This document shows, piece after piece, positions 10,970 to 22,000 of a stretch of 64,000 nt of DNA. A program made the position numbers and the translations under genes. This stretch comes from Prorocentrum cordatum (lineage: Eukaryota > Sar > Dinophyceae > Prorocentrales > Prorocentraceae), in the NCBI GenBank assembly GCA_963575745.1, contig CAUYUJ010017976.1, positions 89,245 through 153,244 of the forward strand. The letters are read 5' to 3'. The notes under the pieces were generated by a model, which worked only from the letters and a program-made list of their open reading frames with translations, did no database searches and was not told the DNA's origin. The stretch's first letter is position 1; each line of letters opens with the position of its first letter.

Positions 10970-11299
10970 ATGATAATCACCAGATAAGACAAGACAATAT
11001 AAGATACTACAAGATAAGAAAAGATAGCACAATATATGATACGGTAATATAAGATATATGACAAGGTAGGATAATATATAAGATAAGACAGCCTATGGAG
11101 TAATAAGATAAGACAATATATGATGCGATAAGATGAGTTGATATAAGATAAGCTAAGACAAGATAAGAGATTTCAAGATAAGATAAGATAGAGGGTAATA
11201 AAGGTAAGATAAGATAGGACTCGATAAGATAAGATGAGACTCACTCTCACTCAGACTCACTCACAGTCACATTCACTCACACTCACACTCTCTCATGAT
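10970..11299. repeat. GATAA pentanucleotide and CTCACTCA repeats
   Basis: 10975-11235 is imperfect AAGAT/GATAA repeat. 11236-11299 is ACTCACTCAGACTCAC-type repeat, which reappears at 12215-12350 on the other side of the 152-bp array. Confidence 0.9.
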
Positions 11300-12214
11300 C
11301 ACAAAACGCTGCCAGGGGCATCATTTGGGAGCCCCAAGGGGGAGCCACCCTGGCTGATCTCACGAGCCCGTTCGCGCCGATTTTGGTGGGACGTCTCAGC
11401 TAGAATTGCCGTTTGGCCTCCCCAACATGTATCTCTTGAGAGCCTCATGGTCACAAAACGCTGCCAGGGGCATCATTTGGGAGCCCCAAGGGGGAGCCAC
11501 CCTGGCTGATCTCACGAGCCCGTTCGCGCCGATTTTGGTGGGACGTCTCAGCTAGAATTGCCGTTTGGCCTCCCCAACATGTATCTCTTGAGAGCCTCAT
11601 GGTCACAAAACGCTGCCAGGGGCATCATTTGGGAGCCCCAAGGGGGAGCCACCCTGGCTGATCTCACGAGCCCGTTCGCGCCGATTTTGGTGGGACGTCT
11701 CAGCTAGAATTGCCGTTTGGCCTCCCCAACATGTCTCTCTTGAGAGCCTCATGGTCACAAAACGCTGCCAGGGGCATCATTTGGGAGCCCCAAGGGGGAG
11801 CCACCCTGGCTGATCTCACGAGCCCGTTCGCGCCGATTTTGGTGGGACGTCTCAGCTAAAATTGCCGTTTGGCCTCCCCAACATGTCTCTCTTGAGAGCC
11901 TCATGGTCACAAAACGCTGCCAGGGGCATCATTTGGGAGCCCCAAGGGGGAGCCACCCTGGCTGATCTCACGAGCCCGTTCGCGCCGATTTTGGTGGGAC
12001 GTCTCAGCTAGAATTGCCGTTTGGCCTCCCCAACATGTATCTCTTGAGAGCCTCATGGTCACAAAACGCTGCCAGGGGCATCATTTGGGAGCCCCAGGGG
12101 GGGTCCACCAGGGGCTTCATAGTCACCAAACGCTGCCAGGGGCAGCATTTTGGCTTCCCAAAGAGGAGTCGACCCGGGCCTCCTAGTCGCCAGACACTGC
12201 CAGGGGCACCATTG
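11300..12214. repeat. 152-bp tandem repeat, five nearly identical units
   Basis: The string CACAAAACGCTGCC occurs at 11300, 11452, 11604, 11756, 11908 and 12060, exactly 152 bp apart. Units differ at only a few positions (for example GTATCTC versus GTCTCTC). After about 12097 the sixth unit breaks off. Two shorter, more divergent copies of its first 60 bp follow, near 12120 and 12190. 152 is not a multiple of three, so it is not a coding repeat. Confidence 0.97.
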
Positions 12215-12375
12215 GGATTCAGACTCGCACCCAGACTCACTCATACACAAGCTCACTCACACTCAGATTCATTTCTTCAGAGTCAGGCACACACAGACGT
12301 ACCCATACTCAGACTCACCCACACTCAGGCTCACCTAACCCAGACTCCGTCAGAAGCCAGTAGCGAAGAGAGCAG

Positions 12376-13640
<1,265 letters not shown>

Positions 13641-13671
13641 AAGGTTAACTCAAGATTTGCACATACTACCA

Positions 13672-16600
13672 TCATGCTACGTTCAGTGGTACGCACGGCA
13701 TCTCGGCGCGGAGCGCAGGTGCAGGGACGGTCAGACTGGAGCAGCTCAGGTGGGCGGTGTCCCCAGACGACAGCGTGACGGTCCAGTGGCCGGGGTGCTC
13801 GCTGGACTGCCCCCGTACGATACCTCGGAGGCCGTTGATGGGGTTGTGGACTTGACCCTGGACGATGACCGCTGTGCCCGCGTGGAGCCGTGGTGGGATC
13901 CAAGCGGCCAAACGGCAGTTTACGGCTCGGAGGTGACCGATGGTGGCTGGTTGCGGTCCGAGGAAGCGCTCGAAGTGCCCCCGTACAGTCACGGTGCTAG
14001 TGCTGGCAGTGCTGGTGCTAACACGCGAGGTTGCGAGGGGGCCAGGGCCCAGGGCAGGCGTGTGAGCATGCGAGACGGCCGAGGCTGGCCCCGCTGTCGT
14101 GCTACCAGGTTGTGGCGGGGAGGTCACCCCAGGGCTCGAGGCAGCGTGGGGACCGATGACAGGAATGGCAGGCGTGGTGCCATGCGGGGGGGCTGAAGCC
14201 GCCCCCGCTGGCGTGCTACCAGGTTTTGGCGGGGGGGTCGACTCGAGGCTTGAGGCAGTGTGGGGGCCGATGACAGGAATGGCAGGCGTGGTGCCATGCG
14301 GGGGGGCTGAAGCCGCCCCCGCTGGCGTGCTACCAGGTTTTGGCAGGGGGATCGGCTCGAGGCTCGAGGCAGTGTGAGGGCTGATGCCAGGGCGGCCCTG
14401 GGCGGCCGTCTGGTGGCCTAGAGGGCGTCTGCGGTCGACGTCGCCGCCGCGCTGTCGGCGTCGCCGCCGCGCTGTAGCTGCGCTCCGTCGCCGCCACTCG
14501 TCGCGGAAGCCGATGAATAAGTAGTGCATGACGTACGTGGCGCACAGGGTGGCCCACGTGGGCGGTGACACCACGTTGTACAACTCTATGCCCTCCAACC
14601 ACACACGCTCCACGAACGCTGCCGTGTATGCCGACGTGGGTACCACCTTTGGTGCCGCCGCGGACGACTTAGGGCGTGCTGGCTCTGGCAGGGTTGGCGT
14701 GGGAGTTGGCGTCGGCGATGACGTCTCGGCTGCACTCGGGGCCGGCGTTGGTGCTGGTGTCAACGTTGGTGCCCGCGTAGGCGTGGGCGTGGGTGCTGCC
14801 GCTGGCAATGCTGGTGTCGAAGCTATGGTCGATGCTGCCGTAGATGCGAGCGTCGATGCAGGCGGCGGAGTTGACGTTGATGCTGGCTGCAACTCTGGCG
14901 TGGGTACCGGCGTAGGCGCAGGCGTGGGTGCTGACGCTGGCGGTGCTGGCGTCGGAGCTGTCGTCGGTGCTGGCCTCACTGTTGACGTCGGGGTGGGTGT
15001 CGGGTCTGACGTCGCTGCTGTCTGCGACTCTGGCTTTGGTGCCGGCGTGGTGGGCGCGGCTGCTGGCGCTGGAGGTGCTGGTGTCAGAGCTGTCGTCAGT
15101 GCTGGCGTCGGTGCTGGCGTCGACAGGGACGTCGGTGCTGCCTTCGACGCTGACGTTGCCGTCCAGGGGGCAGGCGTGGATGCTGACGCTGCCGATGCTG
15201 GTGTCGGAGCTGCTGTCAGTGCTGGCGTCGGTGCTCGCGCCTCAACTGACGTCAGTGCTGACTGCGACGCTGACGTTGGCGCCCGCGTAGGCGTAGGCGT
15301 GGGTGCTGCCGCTGGCAGTGCTCGCGTCGACGCTGTGGTAGGTGCTGCCGTCGATGCTAGCGTCGATGCAGCTGTCGAAGCTGGCGTCAATTCTGGCTGC
15401 AACTCTGGCGTGGGTACCGGCATAGGCGCAGGCGAGGGAGCTGACGTCGGCGTTGCTGGCGTCGGAGCTGTCGTCGGTGCTGGCCTCGCTGCTGACGTCG
15501 GGGTGGATGTCGGGTCTGGTGTCGATGCTGACTGCGACACTGGCGTCTGTAGGTCACCATGCTTCGGCGGGCCTGAAGGCGCCGCCGAGCGAGTGGCCAT
15601 ACAGGGAGCACAGGAGTGGCTGTTACTGGTGCTGGCGTCGCTTGCAGCCGAATGCCGATGACAGGATCCTGTGTGGGCGCTTGCGGGTGAGGCCGCCGAT
15701 GGGGCGTATCGCAGTGGGGTGTGGATGTAAGCATGGCCGCTGTATGCGTGCAGACGTGGCTCCCTCTGTTTACGCGGGTCCGCCAACAATGATGTTGTGG
15801 GCGTGGTCGCTGTGGACATCGGAGCCGCCGCTGGCAGTGCTGGCGTCGCTGCCGTCGATGCTGACGTCGGAGCCGGCGAAGCTATCGATGCTGCCGTCAG
15901 AGTCGGTGAAACTGTGGGCGGAGCCGTCGTCGCTGCCGTCGATGCTGCTGTCGGAGCCGGCGATGCTAACGATGCTGACGTCGGAGCCGGCGATGCAAGC
16001 GATGCTGCCGTCGGCGCTGGCAATGCGAACGATGCTAACGGTGCTGCCGTCGGAGCCGTCATCGCTGCCGTTGATGCTGCCGTCGGAGTCGGCGAAGCTG
16101 TGGTCGTTGCTGCCGTCGATGCGAGCGTCGATGCTGACATCGGAGCCGGCGTCGGTGCAGCGTCGTCATGGTCGTCGTGGTCGTCGTCGTCGTCTCCTCC
16201 TCCTCCAGCGGGGCGGGGCGAGGGAGGGGGCGGGGATGGTGTCGAATCTGTGCCCCCCGCTGGCGTCGAGGCTGACTGCAGTGCCGTCGTTAGAGCTGGC
16301 TTCGGTGCTGTCTGCGGTGCTGGGGTGTGGTCCGTCATGGACGTGGGCGTGGGTGCTGCCGAGGACGATGCTGGCGTCGATATTGACGTCGATGCGGGCA
16401 TTGGCACGGACGCTGGTGTCGACAAGGCGGACGGGTCATGGCATGGCAGGGCGGCCCCACTGGCGTCAGGTGCGCCTGAAGACTGCACCCTCGCCAGCGG
16501 CCCTGGGCGAGGCGTCAGGACAGAGGATGTTGAAAGGCTCATCAATGCAGGTGCCGAGGACATGACATATCGTGGCATGGCGGCCCCAGCAGCCGAAGGT

Positions 16601-17523
16601 GCGCCTGAAGACTGCACCCTCGCTGGCGGGCACGGGCGAGGGGACAGGGCAGGTGATGACGGTGGGCTCGTCGGGGCTGGCGTCAATGCGGTCGGCAGTG
16701 CTGGTGTCGATGCTGAGGTCGATGCGACGACAAGCATGACGGCGGCGAAAATGGTGGCCCGTTTGGGGCGGGCCAGGCCCGCCGTGCCCTTGGAGCCGCA
16801 GGCGGTGCCGATGGCGCCGAAGATCATGCTGCCGACCTTGACGGCCCTTTTAGGGTGGGCTGGGCCCGCCGTGCTGGTGGAGTCGGCGATGTTGTTGACG
16901 ACGCTCCTGGTGCCCGCGCCGATGGTGCGCAGGACCGCGTCGACGATGCCGAGAACGATGCCGAAAGTGGGGCCGAGGACGCGCCCGAAGTTCAGCGGGA
17001 TAATGCCGGTGAAGGTGAGGGCGGTGCTGGCGAGGCCGCGGAAGCGCTCCCGGGGGGGGGTCGGGGTCCGGCTGCTTGTCGCGCACGGCGCGACGACGGC
17101 AGGCGTGGGACCAGCCCGACCGCTCTCAGCACCGTCTCCCTCAGCAGTCGGGAGCCCGACCCCCCCCCGATTACCTGGCCGTAGCGGGGTGGGCAAGTGC
17201 TGGACGAAGTCGTCGGTGTCGGCGTTAGTGCCGTGTGGGTGAGCGTGGTGGTCAGCTCGGTGCGCGCGCAGCTCAGCGCGCAGGTGGTACACGTCGTGCT
17301 CTAGAATGCGGAGATCTTCGTGAAGATTCGCTCGAAGCACGCGTGGGGCGTGGCCAGGTGGTTCAAGAAGGTCGCGCCCGTGCAGGACGGGCACGTAGAT
17401 GACAAGGTCCTGGTGCCTATGCTCGATGAATTGGCAGTGGCATTCTCGAAGGGGGCCCGGCAGTAGCTGAGGGTGAAACGAACTGCATGTGCGGGCATTG
17501 CGGCGCTGGGCTGGTGGCTCCAT
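13672..17523 (-). CDS. Gene A: long Pro/Ala/Thr/Ser-rich membrane-type protein with C-terminal SH3-like domain
   Basis: One minus-strand frame of about 1283 codons from an ATG at 17523. I chose this ATG because paralogue B starts at the homologous place (MEPPAQ versus MAPLSA). Further upstream the frame runs into a (CT)n tract and is not credible. In order: a His/Arg-rich N-terminal region with a helix DLRILEHDVYHLRAELRAH; two hydrophobic segments (about residues 150-260); long PTAS repeats; a conserved block FVERVWLE then the membrane-like WATLCATYVMHYLFIGF and a basic run WRRRSAATARRRRR; more Pro/Ala linker with repeated KPGSTPAGAASAPPHGTTPA; and a C-terminal module (last about 95 residues) with VIVQGQVHNPINGLRGIVRG, of the SH3/KOW-like barrel type. 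Function unknown. The PTAS parts also look like a GC minisatellite, so coding is likely but not certain. Confidence 0.55.
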   Translation of the reverse strand: MEPPAQRRNARTCSSFHPQLLPGPLRECHCQFIEHRHQDLVIYVPVLHGRDLLEPPGHAPRVLRANLHEDLRILEHDVYHLRAELRAHRADHHAHPHGTNADTDDFVQHLPTPLRPGNRGGVGLPTAEGDGAESGRAGPTPAVVAPCATSSRTPTPPRERFRGLASTALTFTGIIPLNFGRVLGPTFGIVLGIVDAVLRTIGAGTRSVVNNIADSTSTAGPAHPKRAVKVGSMIFGAIGTACGSKGTAGLARPKRATIFAAVMLVVASTSASTPALPTALTPAPTSPPSSPALSPRPCPPARVQSSGAPSAAGAAMPRYVMSSAPALMSLSTSSVLTPRPGPLARVQSSGAPDASGAALPCHDPSALSTPASVPMPASTSISTPASSSAAPTPTSMTDHTPAPQTAPKPALTTALQSASTPAGGTDSTPSPPPPSPRPAGGGGDDDDDHDDHDDAAPTPAPMSASTLASTAATTTASPTPTAASTAAMTAPTAAPLASFALPAPTAASLASPAPTSASLASPAPTAASTAATTAPPTVSPTLTAASIASPAPTSASTAATPALPAAAPMSTATTPTTSLLADPRKQREPRLHAYSGHAYIHTPLRYAPSAASPASAHTGSCHRHSAASDASTSNSHSCAPCMATRSAAPSGPPKHGDLQTPVSQSASTPDPTSTPTSAARPAPTTAPTPATPTSAPSPAPMPVPTPELQPELTPASTAASTLASTAAPTTASTRALPAAAPTPTPTRAPTSASQSALTSVEARAPTPALTAAPTPASAASASTPAPWTATSASKAAPTSLSTPAPTPALTTALTPAPPAPAAAPTTPAPKPESQTAATSDPTPTPTSTVRPAPTTAPTPAPPASAPTPAPTPVPTPELQPASTSTPPPASTLASTAASTIASTPALPAAAPTPTPTRAPTLTPAPTPAPSAAETSSPTPTPTPTLPEPARPKSSAAAPKVVPTSAYTAAFVERVWLEGIELYNVVSPPTWATLCATYVMHYLFIGFRDEWRRRSAATARRRRRQRGGDVDRRRPLGHQTAAQGRPGISPHTASSLEPIPLPKPGSTPAGAASAPPHGTTPAIPVIGPHTASSLESTPPPKPGSTPAGAASAPPHGTTPAIPVIGPHAASSPGVTSPPQPGSTTAGPASAVSHAHTPALGPGPLATSRVSTSTASTSTVTVRGHFERFLGPQPATIGHLRAVNCRLAAWIPPRLHAGTAVIVQGQVHNPINGLRGIVRGQSSEHPGHWTVTLSSGDTAHLSCSSLTVPAPALRAEMPCVPLNVA

Positions 17524-17589
17524 GGCGGCAGTACCTGCGTAGACTTGGGATGGGGTAGGAGGCATCAGCATGACAGTCTCGCCGCGCGA

Positions 17590-17591
17590 AG

Positions 17592-17671
<80 letters not shown>

Positions 17672-17744
17672 GGAGAGAGCGAGAGAGAGAGAGAGAGAGC
17701 GCGCGAGCGCGAGCGCGAGCGCGAGCGCGAGCGCGAGCGCGAGC

Positions 17745-17778
<34 letters not shown>

Positions 17779-17780
17779 GC

Positions 17781-17811
<31 letters not shown>

Positions 17812-17850
17812 GAAGAGAGAGAGAGAGAGAGAGAGAGGAAGATAGAGAGA
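17590..17850. repeat. (GA)n tract 5' of gene A
   Basis: GA dinucleotide repeat with GCGA/GAGC interruptions (17700-17750). In the sense of gene A it is a (CT)n tract ending about 70 bp upstream of its start. Equivalent tracts lie upstream of gene B and beyond the copy-1 spacer. Confidence 0.95.
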
Positions 17851-19043
17851 GCGGACAAGTAGGCGGACCAGGGTCCGTCCGCGAGGCGCACTGCGGTGCG
17901 ACAACTCGCAAAGCACTGTTAGCGGCGGTGCAGCCTTAAGATACGAGGGCGGGCAACAGGCCCCCTCCCCCGGCGCATTGCGTCTGAAGCTACGGACGGC
18001 GGACAGACTGTGAAGATCTCACCTGTCAGACCGCGTGAAGAAAAAGGCCCCAACGCGAGTGGCGACGTGAAGAACGTGGCTAAGGCGGCTTGGCGGACCG
18101 CCGGTTGGGCGCTTGGCCGCTGCGCGGCGCGCAGAGACGGGGCACCCCCCGCCCCCGCGCCCAGGCCCCGTGGACGCGGTGCCTCGCGGTCGCACGGGCT
18201 GGCGAAAAGAGAAAAGGTGCACCAGCTGGGAGCCGCATGGCCCAGCACAGTGCGCACAGGCCGAGAACCCCAACAGAAGCGGCAAAAGCTAGCCGACAGC
18301 ACAGCGGCACCAGCCACTGCCAGCTAACCTTTAGCCCCCATTGGCGGACCTCGAAAGTGACAGAGCCCGCGGCCAGGCGGCGGACGGCAGAGGGGTGCCA
18401 GACGCGCTGAGGAAAAGGTGCACCAGCTGGGAGCCGTATGGCCCAGCACAGAGCGCACAGAGACAGAGTCCGCGACCAAGCGGCGGACGGCAGAGGGCGC
18501 CAGACGCGCTGAGGAAAAGGTGCACATGCTGGGAGCCGTATGGCCCAGCATGCTCACAGGCAGAGACAGTGCGAGGGTGCAGAGGAGGCCCTCACAGCGG
18601 ATGCACCCGCTACGACATGGCGGACAAGACATGGCGTGATGGCTCGGGTGCGTGGGGTGGGGCTGAAGCCGCCACCCCCGCCAGCAGGCACGGCGCACCA
18701 GGGAACAGCGCCCGGGTGAACAAGGCAGGACGCGCACTTGCGGCGAGGGCGAGGCCGTACCACGCTGGTCAGGATGAGGGCAAAGTGAATGAGAAGCCCC
18801 AGCGTTCTTCGCTCTTGAAAAGTACAACGCATTTTGTCCCACCTGTTTGCTCTGAAAGCCAAGCAGTAGATAACGAAGGTGGCCGGCCGGGTTAACGTCA
18901 CCACATTCAGGAAGGAGGAACAACAAATGCATATATACTGCGTGTGAAGAGTACGCACCAACGACCGAACAACAGGCTTACCAGAAACAAGTATAAACGC
19001 AAGATTGGCACATACAAACAACATGCTGGCCGAACCACGCTGG
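17850..19043. repeat. Duplicated spacer, copy 2 (between genes B and A)
   Basis: Second copy of 12510-13640, a few per cent divergent, with small indels. At its far end a segment of about 50 bp (CCACGCTGGTCAGGATGAGG onward, near 18762) is repeated at about 19034-19085, where the copy joins the C-terminal end of gene B. This marks a recombination joint. Confidence 0.9.
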
Positions 19044-22000
19044 TCAGGATGAGGGCAAAGTGAATGAGAAGCCCCAGCGTTCTTCAAAAGCGTCGGACCA
19101 CGTGAGAAACTGAAGAAGGAAAACAGTATCAGTGCGCAGACGCTTGAGAGTGGCGCGGTGGATGAGGCCTGCTGTGCGGCCGTGCGGGAGGCCGAGGGCC
19201 GCGTCCACGCAGGTTAGGAGCATGTCCGAACTGCGGGCCAGAGTCGGGCGGGGGCCAGGAGCTCTCAGACTCCATAGGCGGAGCTCGATGCATCGGTGGG
19301 CAGTCGGCTGCGCGTCGGCCTTTCTCGGTCCGTCGTACTGTGGTCCAGCTTCGCGGAACCAGTGGGTGTGCCTAGCGGGGCGGCGGTCGGGGACCGCCAC
19401 AAGAGGCGGCAGGTACGCGGCCAACACCCATGACAAGAGGATCCGCTTGGCCCGGCGGAGCGCAGGAGCCGGAGCATCCTGGCAGGGTGGCTCCTCCTGG
19501 GCCTGCGCGGCGTCCCCGCCGCCCCCCTCGGCGGCTGCTGCGGCCTTGCGTTTGGCTCTCAGCCTCCTCAGCCTCCTCCTGTCGGAGCGCTCCTCAGCCT
19601 CCAGTCGTTGGAGCAGGTCCTGCTCCTTCAGGTGCGACAGCGTCTCCGCGACCTCTCGCAGCGTGTCCGCACCATGGAGATTTCGGCCGCTAGGGTCGGC
19701 GTCCTGCATCCCTGCTGCCGTGCTACCAGGTTGTGGCGGGGAGGTCACCCCAGGGCTCAAGGCAGCGTGGGGACCGATGGCAGGAATGGCAGGCGTGGTG
19801 CCATGCGGGGGGGCTGAAGCCGCCCCCGCTGGCGTGCTACCAGGTATTGGCGGGGGGGACGACTCGAGGCTTGAGGCAGTGTGGGGGCCGATGACAGGAG
19901 TGGCAGGGGTGGTGCCATGTGAGGGGGCTGAAGCCGCCCCCGCTGGCGTGCTACCAGGTTTTGGCAGGGGGGTCGGCTCGAGGCTCGAGGCAGTGTGGGG
20001 GCTGGTGCCAGGGCGGCCCTGGGCGGCCGTCTGGTGGCCTAGAGGGCGTCTGCGGTCGCCGTCGCCGCCGCGCTGTCGGCGTCGCCGCCGCGCTGTAGCT
20101 GCGCTCCGTCGCCGCCATTCGTCGCGGAAGCCGGTAAATAAGTAGTACATGACGTACGTGGCGCACAGGGTGGCCCACGTGGACGGTGACACCACGTTGT
20201 ACCACTCGATGACCTCCAACCACACACGCTCCACGAACGCTGCTGTGTAGGCCGACGTGGGTGCCATCTTTGGTGCCGCCGCGGACGACTCAGGGCGTGC
20301 TGAATCTGGCAGGGTGGGCGTGAGAGTTGTCGTCGGCGATGACGTCTCGGCAGCGCTCAGTGCCGGCGTTGGTGCTGGTGTCAACGTTGGTGCCCGCGTA
20401 GGCGTGGGCGTGGGGGCTGCCGCTGGCAGTGCTGGTGTCGAAGCTATGGGCAATGCTGCCATGGAAGCGAGCGTCGATGCAGACGGCGGAGTTGGCGTAG
20501 ATGCTGGCTGCAACTCTGGCGTGGGTACCGGCGTAGGCGCAGGCGTGGGTGGTGACGCTGGCGGTGCTGGCGTCGGAGCTGTCGTCGGTGCTGGCCTCAC
20601 TGTTGACGTCGGGGTGGGTGTCGGGTCTGACGTCGCTGCTGCCTGTGACTTTGGCTTTGGTGCCGGCGTGGTGGGGGCGGCCGCTGGCGCTGGAGGTGCT
20701 GGTGTCAGAACTGTCGTCAGTGCTGGCGTCGGTGCGGGCGTCGACAGGGACGTCGGTGCTGCCTTCGGCTCTGACGTTTGTGGATGAGATCCCATTTCGA
20801 ACGCCGCCGCTCGTGCCGGCAGGGGAGAGACACTGTGTGGCGGCATCCTTGTTTCTGACACATCAGGCTGAGACACTGTGTGGCGGCATCCTTGTTTCTG
20901 ACATAACAGAATAGAGTCAGAGTGAGTGATTGTACGCATGTGAAGCAGGTGTGAACAACAGACACTTGTCTTTTCCACAGACGTTGCCGTCCAGGGGGCA
21001 GGCGGGAGGTCAGCAGGGACAGGCTCCTCCGGGATGTCATGGAGGGGCTCCAGGGCAGTCCCGGGGAAGGGGCGCGGCGACTGGTCGAGGCGCCGCATCA
21101 GTTTCTGCGTGCTGCCTGACAGCTGAAGCCCTGGGTCTTTGCGAACGCGAGTCACATCGGAGCGGCTCCAACCGACGGTGAGACCGCCGGTGAACTGGAC
21201 CACGACGCGGTCGCCAGACAAGTCGATGGTTGTGCCGATGTATCCACGCAGAGGGCTGGTCGGTGCGGTGATCTCGACCTGTACCCCGAGGAAGAGGCCG
21301 TCGTCGTCACCGTCATCGCGTGAGCCACCGAGGCCTTCGTCGTGGCCAGCCGTGTTGTCCGTCTGATCGCGGCTGCTGGCGGCAGGCAGCGAGGCCGACT
21401 TGCAGGGTGCCGCCGCTGTGTCGTCAGGACGCCGTGCCGCCAGACTGCTGCAACTTGTGTACGCTGCGGGGGCAGGCTGGGGGTCCTGGATTGGCGCCCT
21501 CGTGAGTATGCCTGTACTGGTGGGCGGCACCTCGGCGCGCAGCGGAGGTGCTGGGACGGTCAAACTGGAACCGCGGAGGTGGGCAGTGTCACCAGTAGGC
21601 AGCGTGACGGTCCAGAGGCCTGGGTACTCCCTGGACGGCCCTCGTACGATGCCTCGGAGGCCGTTGATGGGGTTGTGGACCTGGCCTTGTACGATAACCT
21701 CGGTGCCGGCGTGGAGCCGCGGTGGAATCCGAGCTGCCAAGCGACGGTTGACGGTTCGGAGGTAACCGATGGTGGCTGGTTGTGGTCCGAGGTAGCGCTC
21801 GAGGTGCTCCCGTACAGTCACAGTGCTAGTGCTGGGAGTGCTAGTGCTAACACGCGAGGTTGCGAGGGAGCCAGGATCCAGGGCAGGCGTGTGAGCATGT
21901 GAGACGGCCGAGGCAGGCCCCGCTGCCATGCTACCAGGTTGTGGCGGGGAGGTCACCCCTGGGCTCGAGGCAGCGTGGGGACCGATGACAGAAACGGCAG

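Noticed and set aside
17524-17916. N-terminal Leu-Ser extension of gene A
   Set aside because: It reads through the (CT)n tract, while gene B starts at the homologous downstream ATG.
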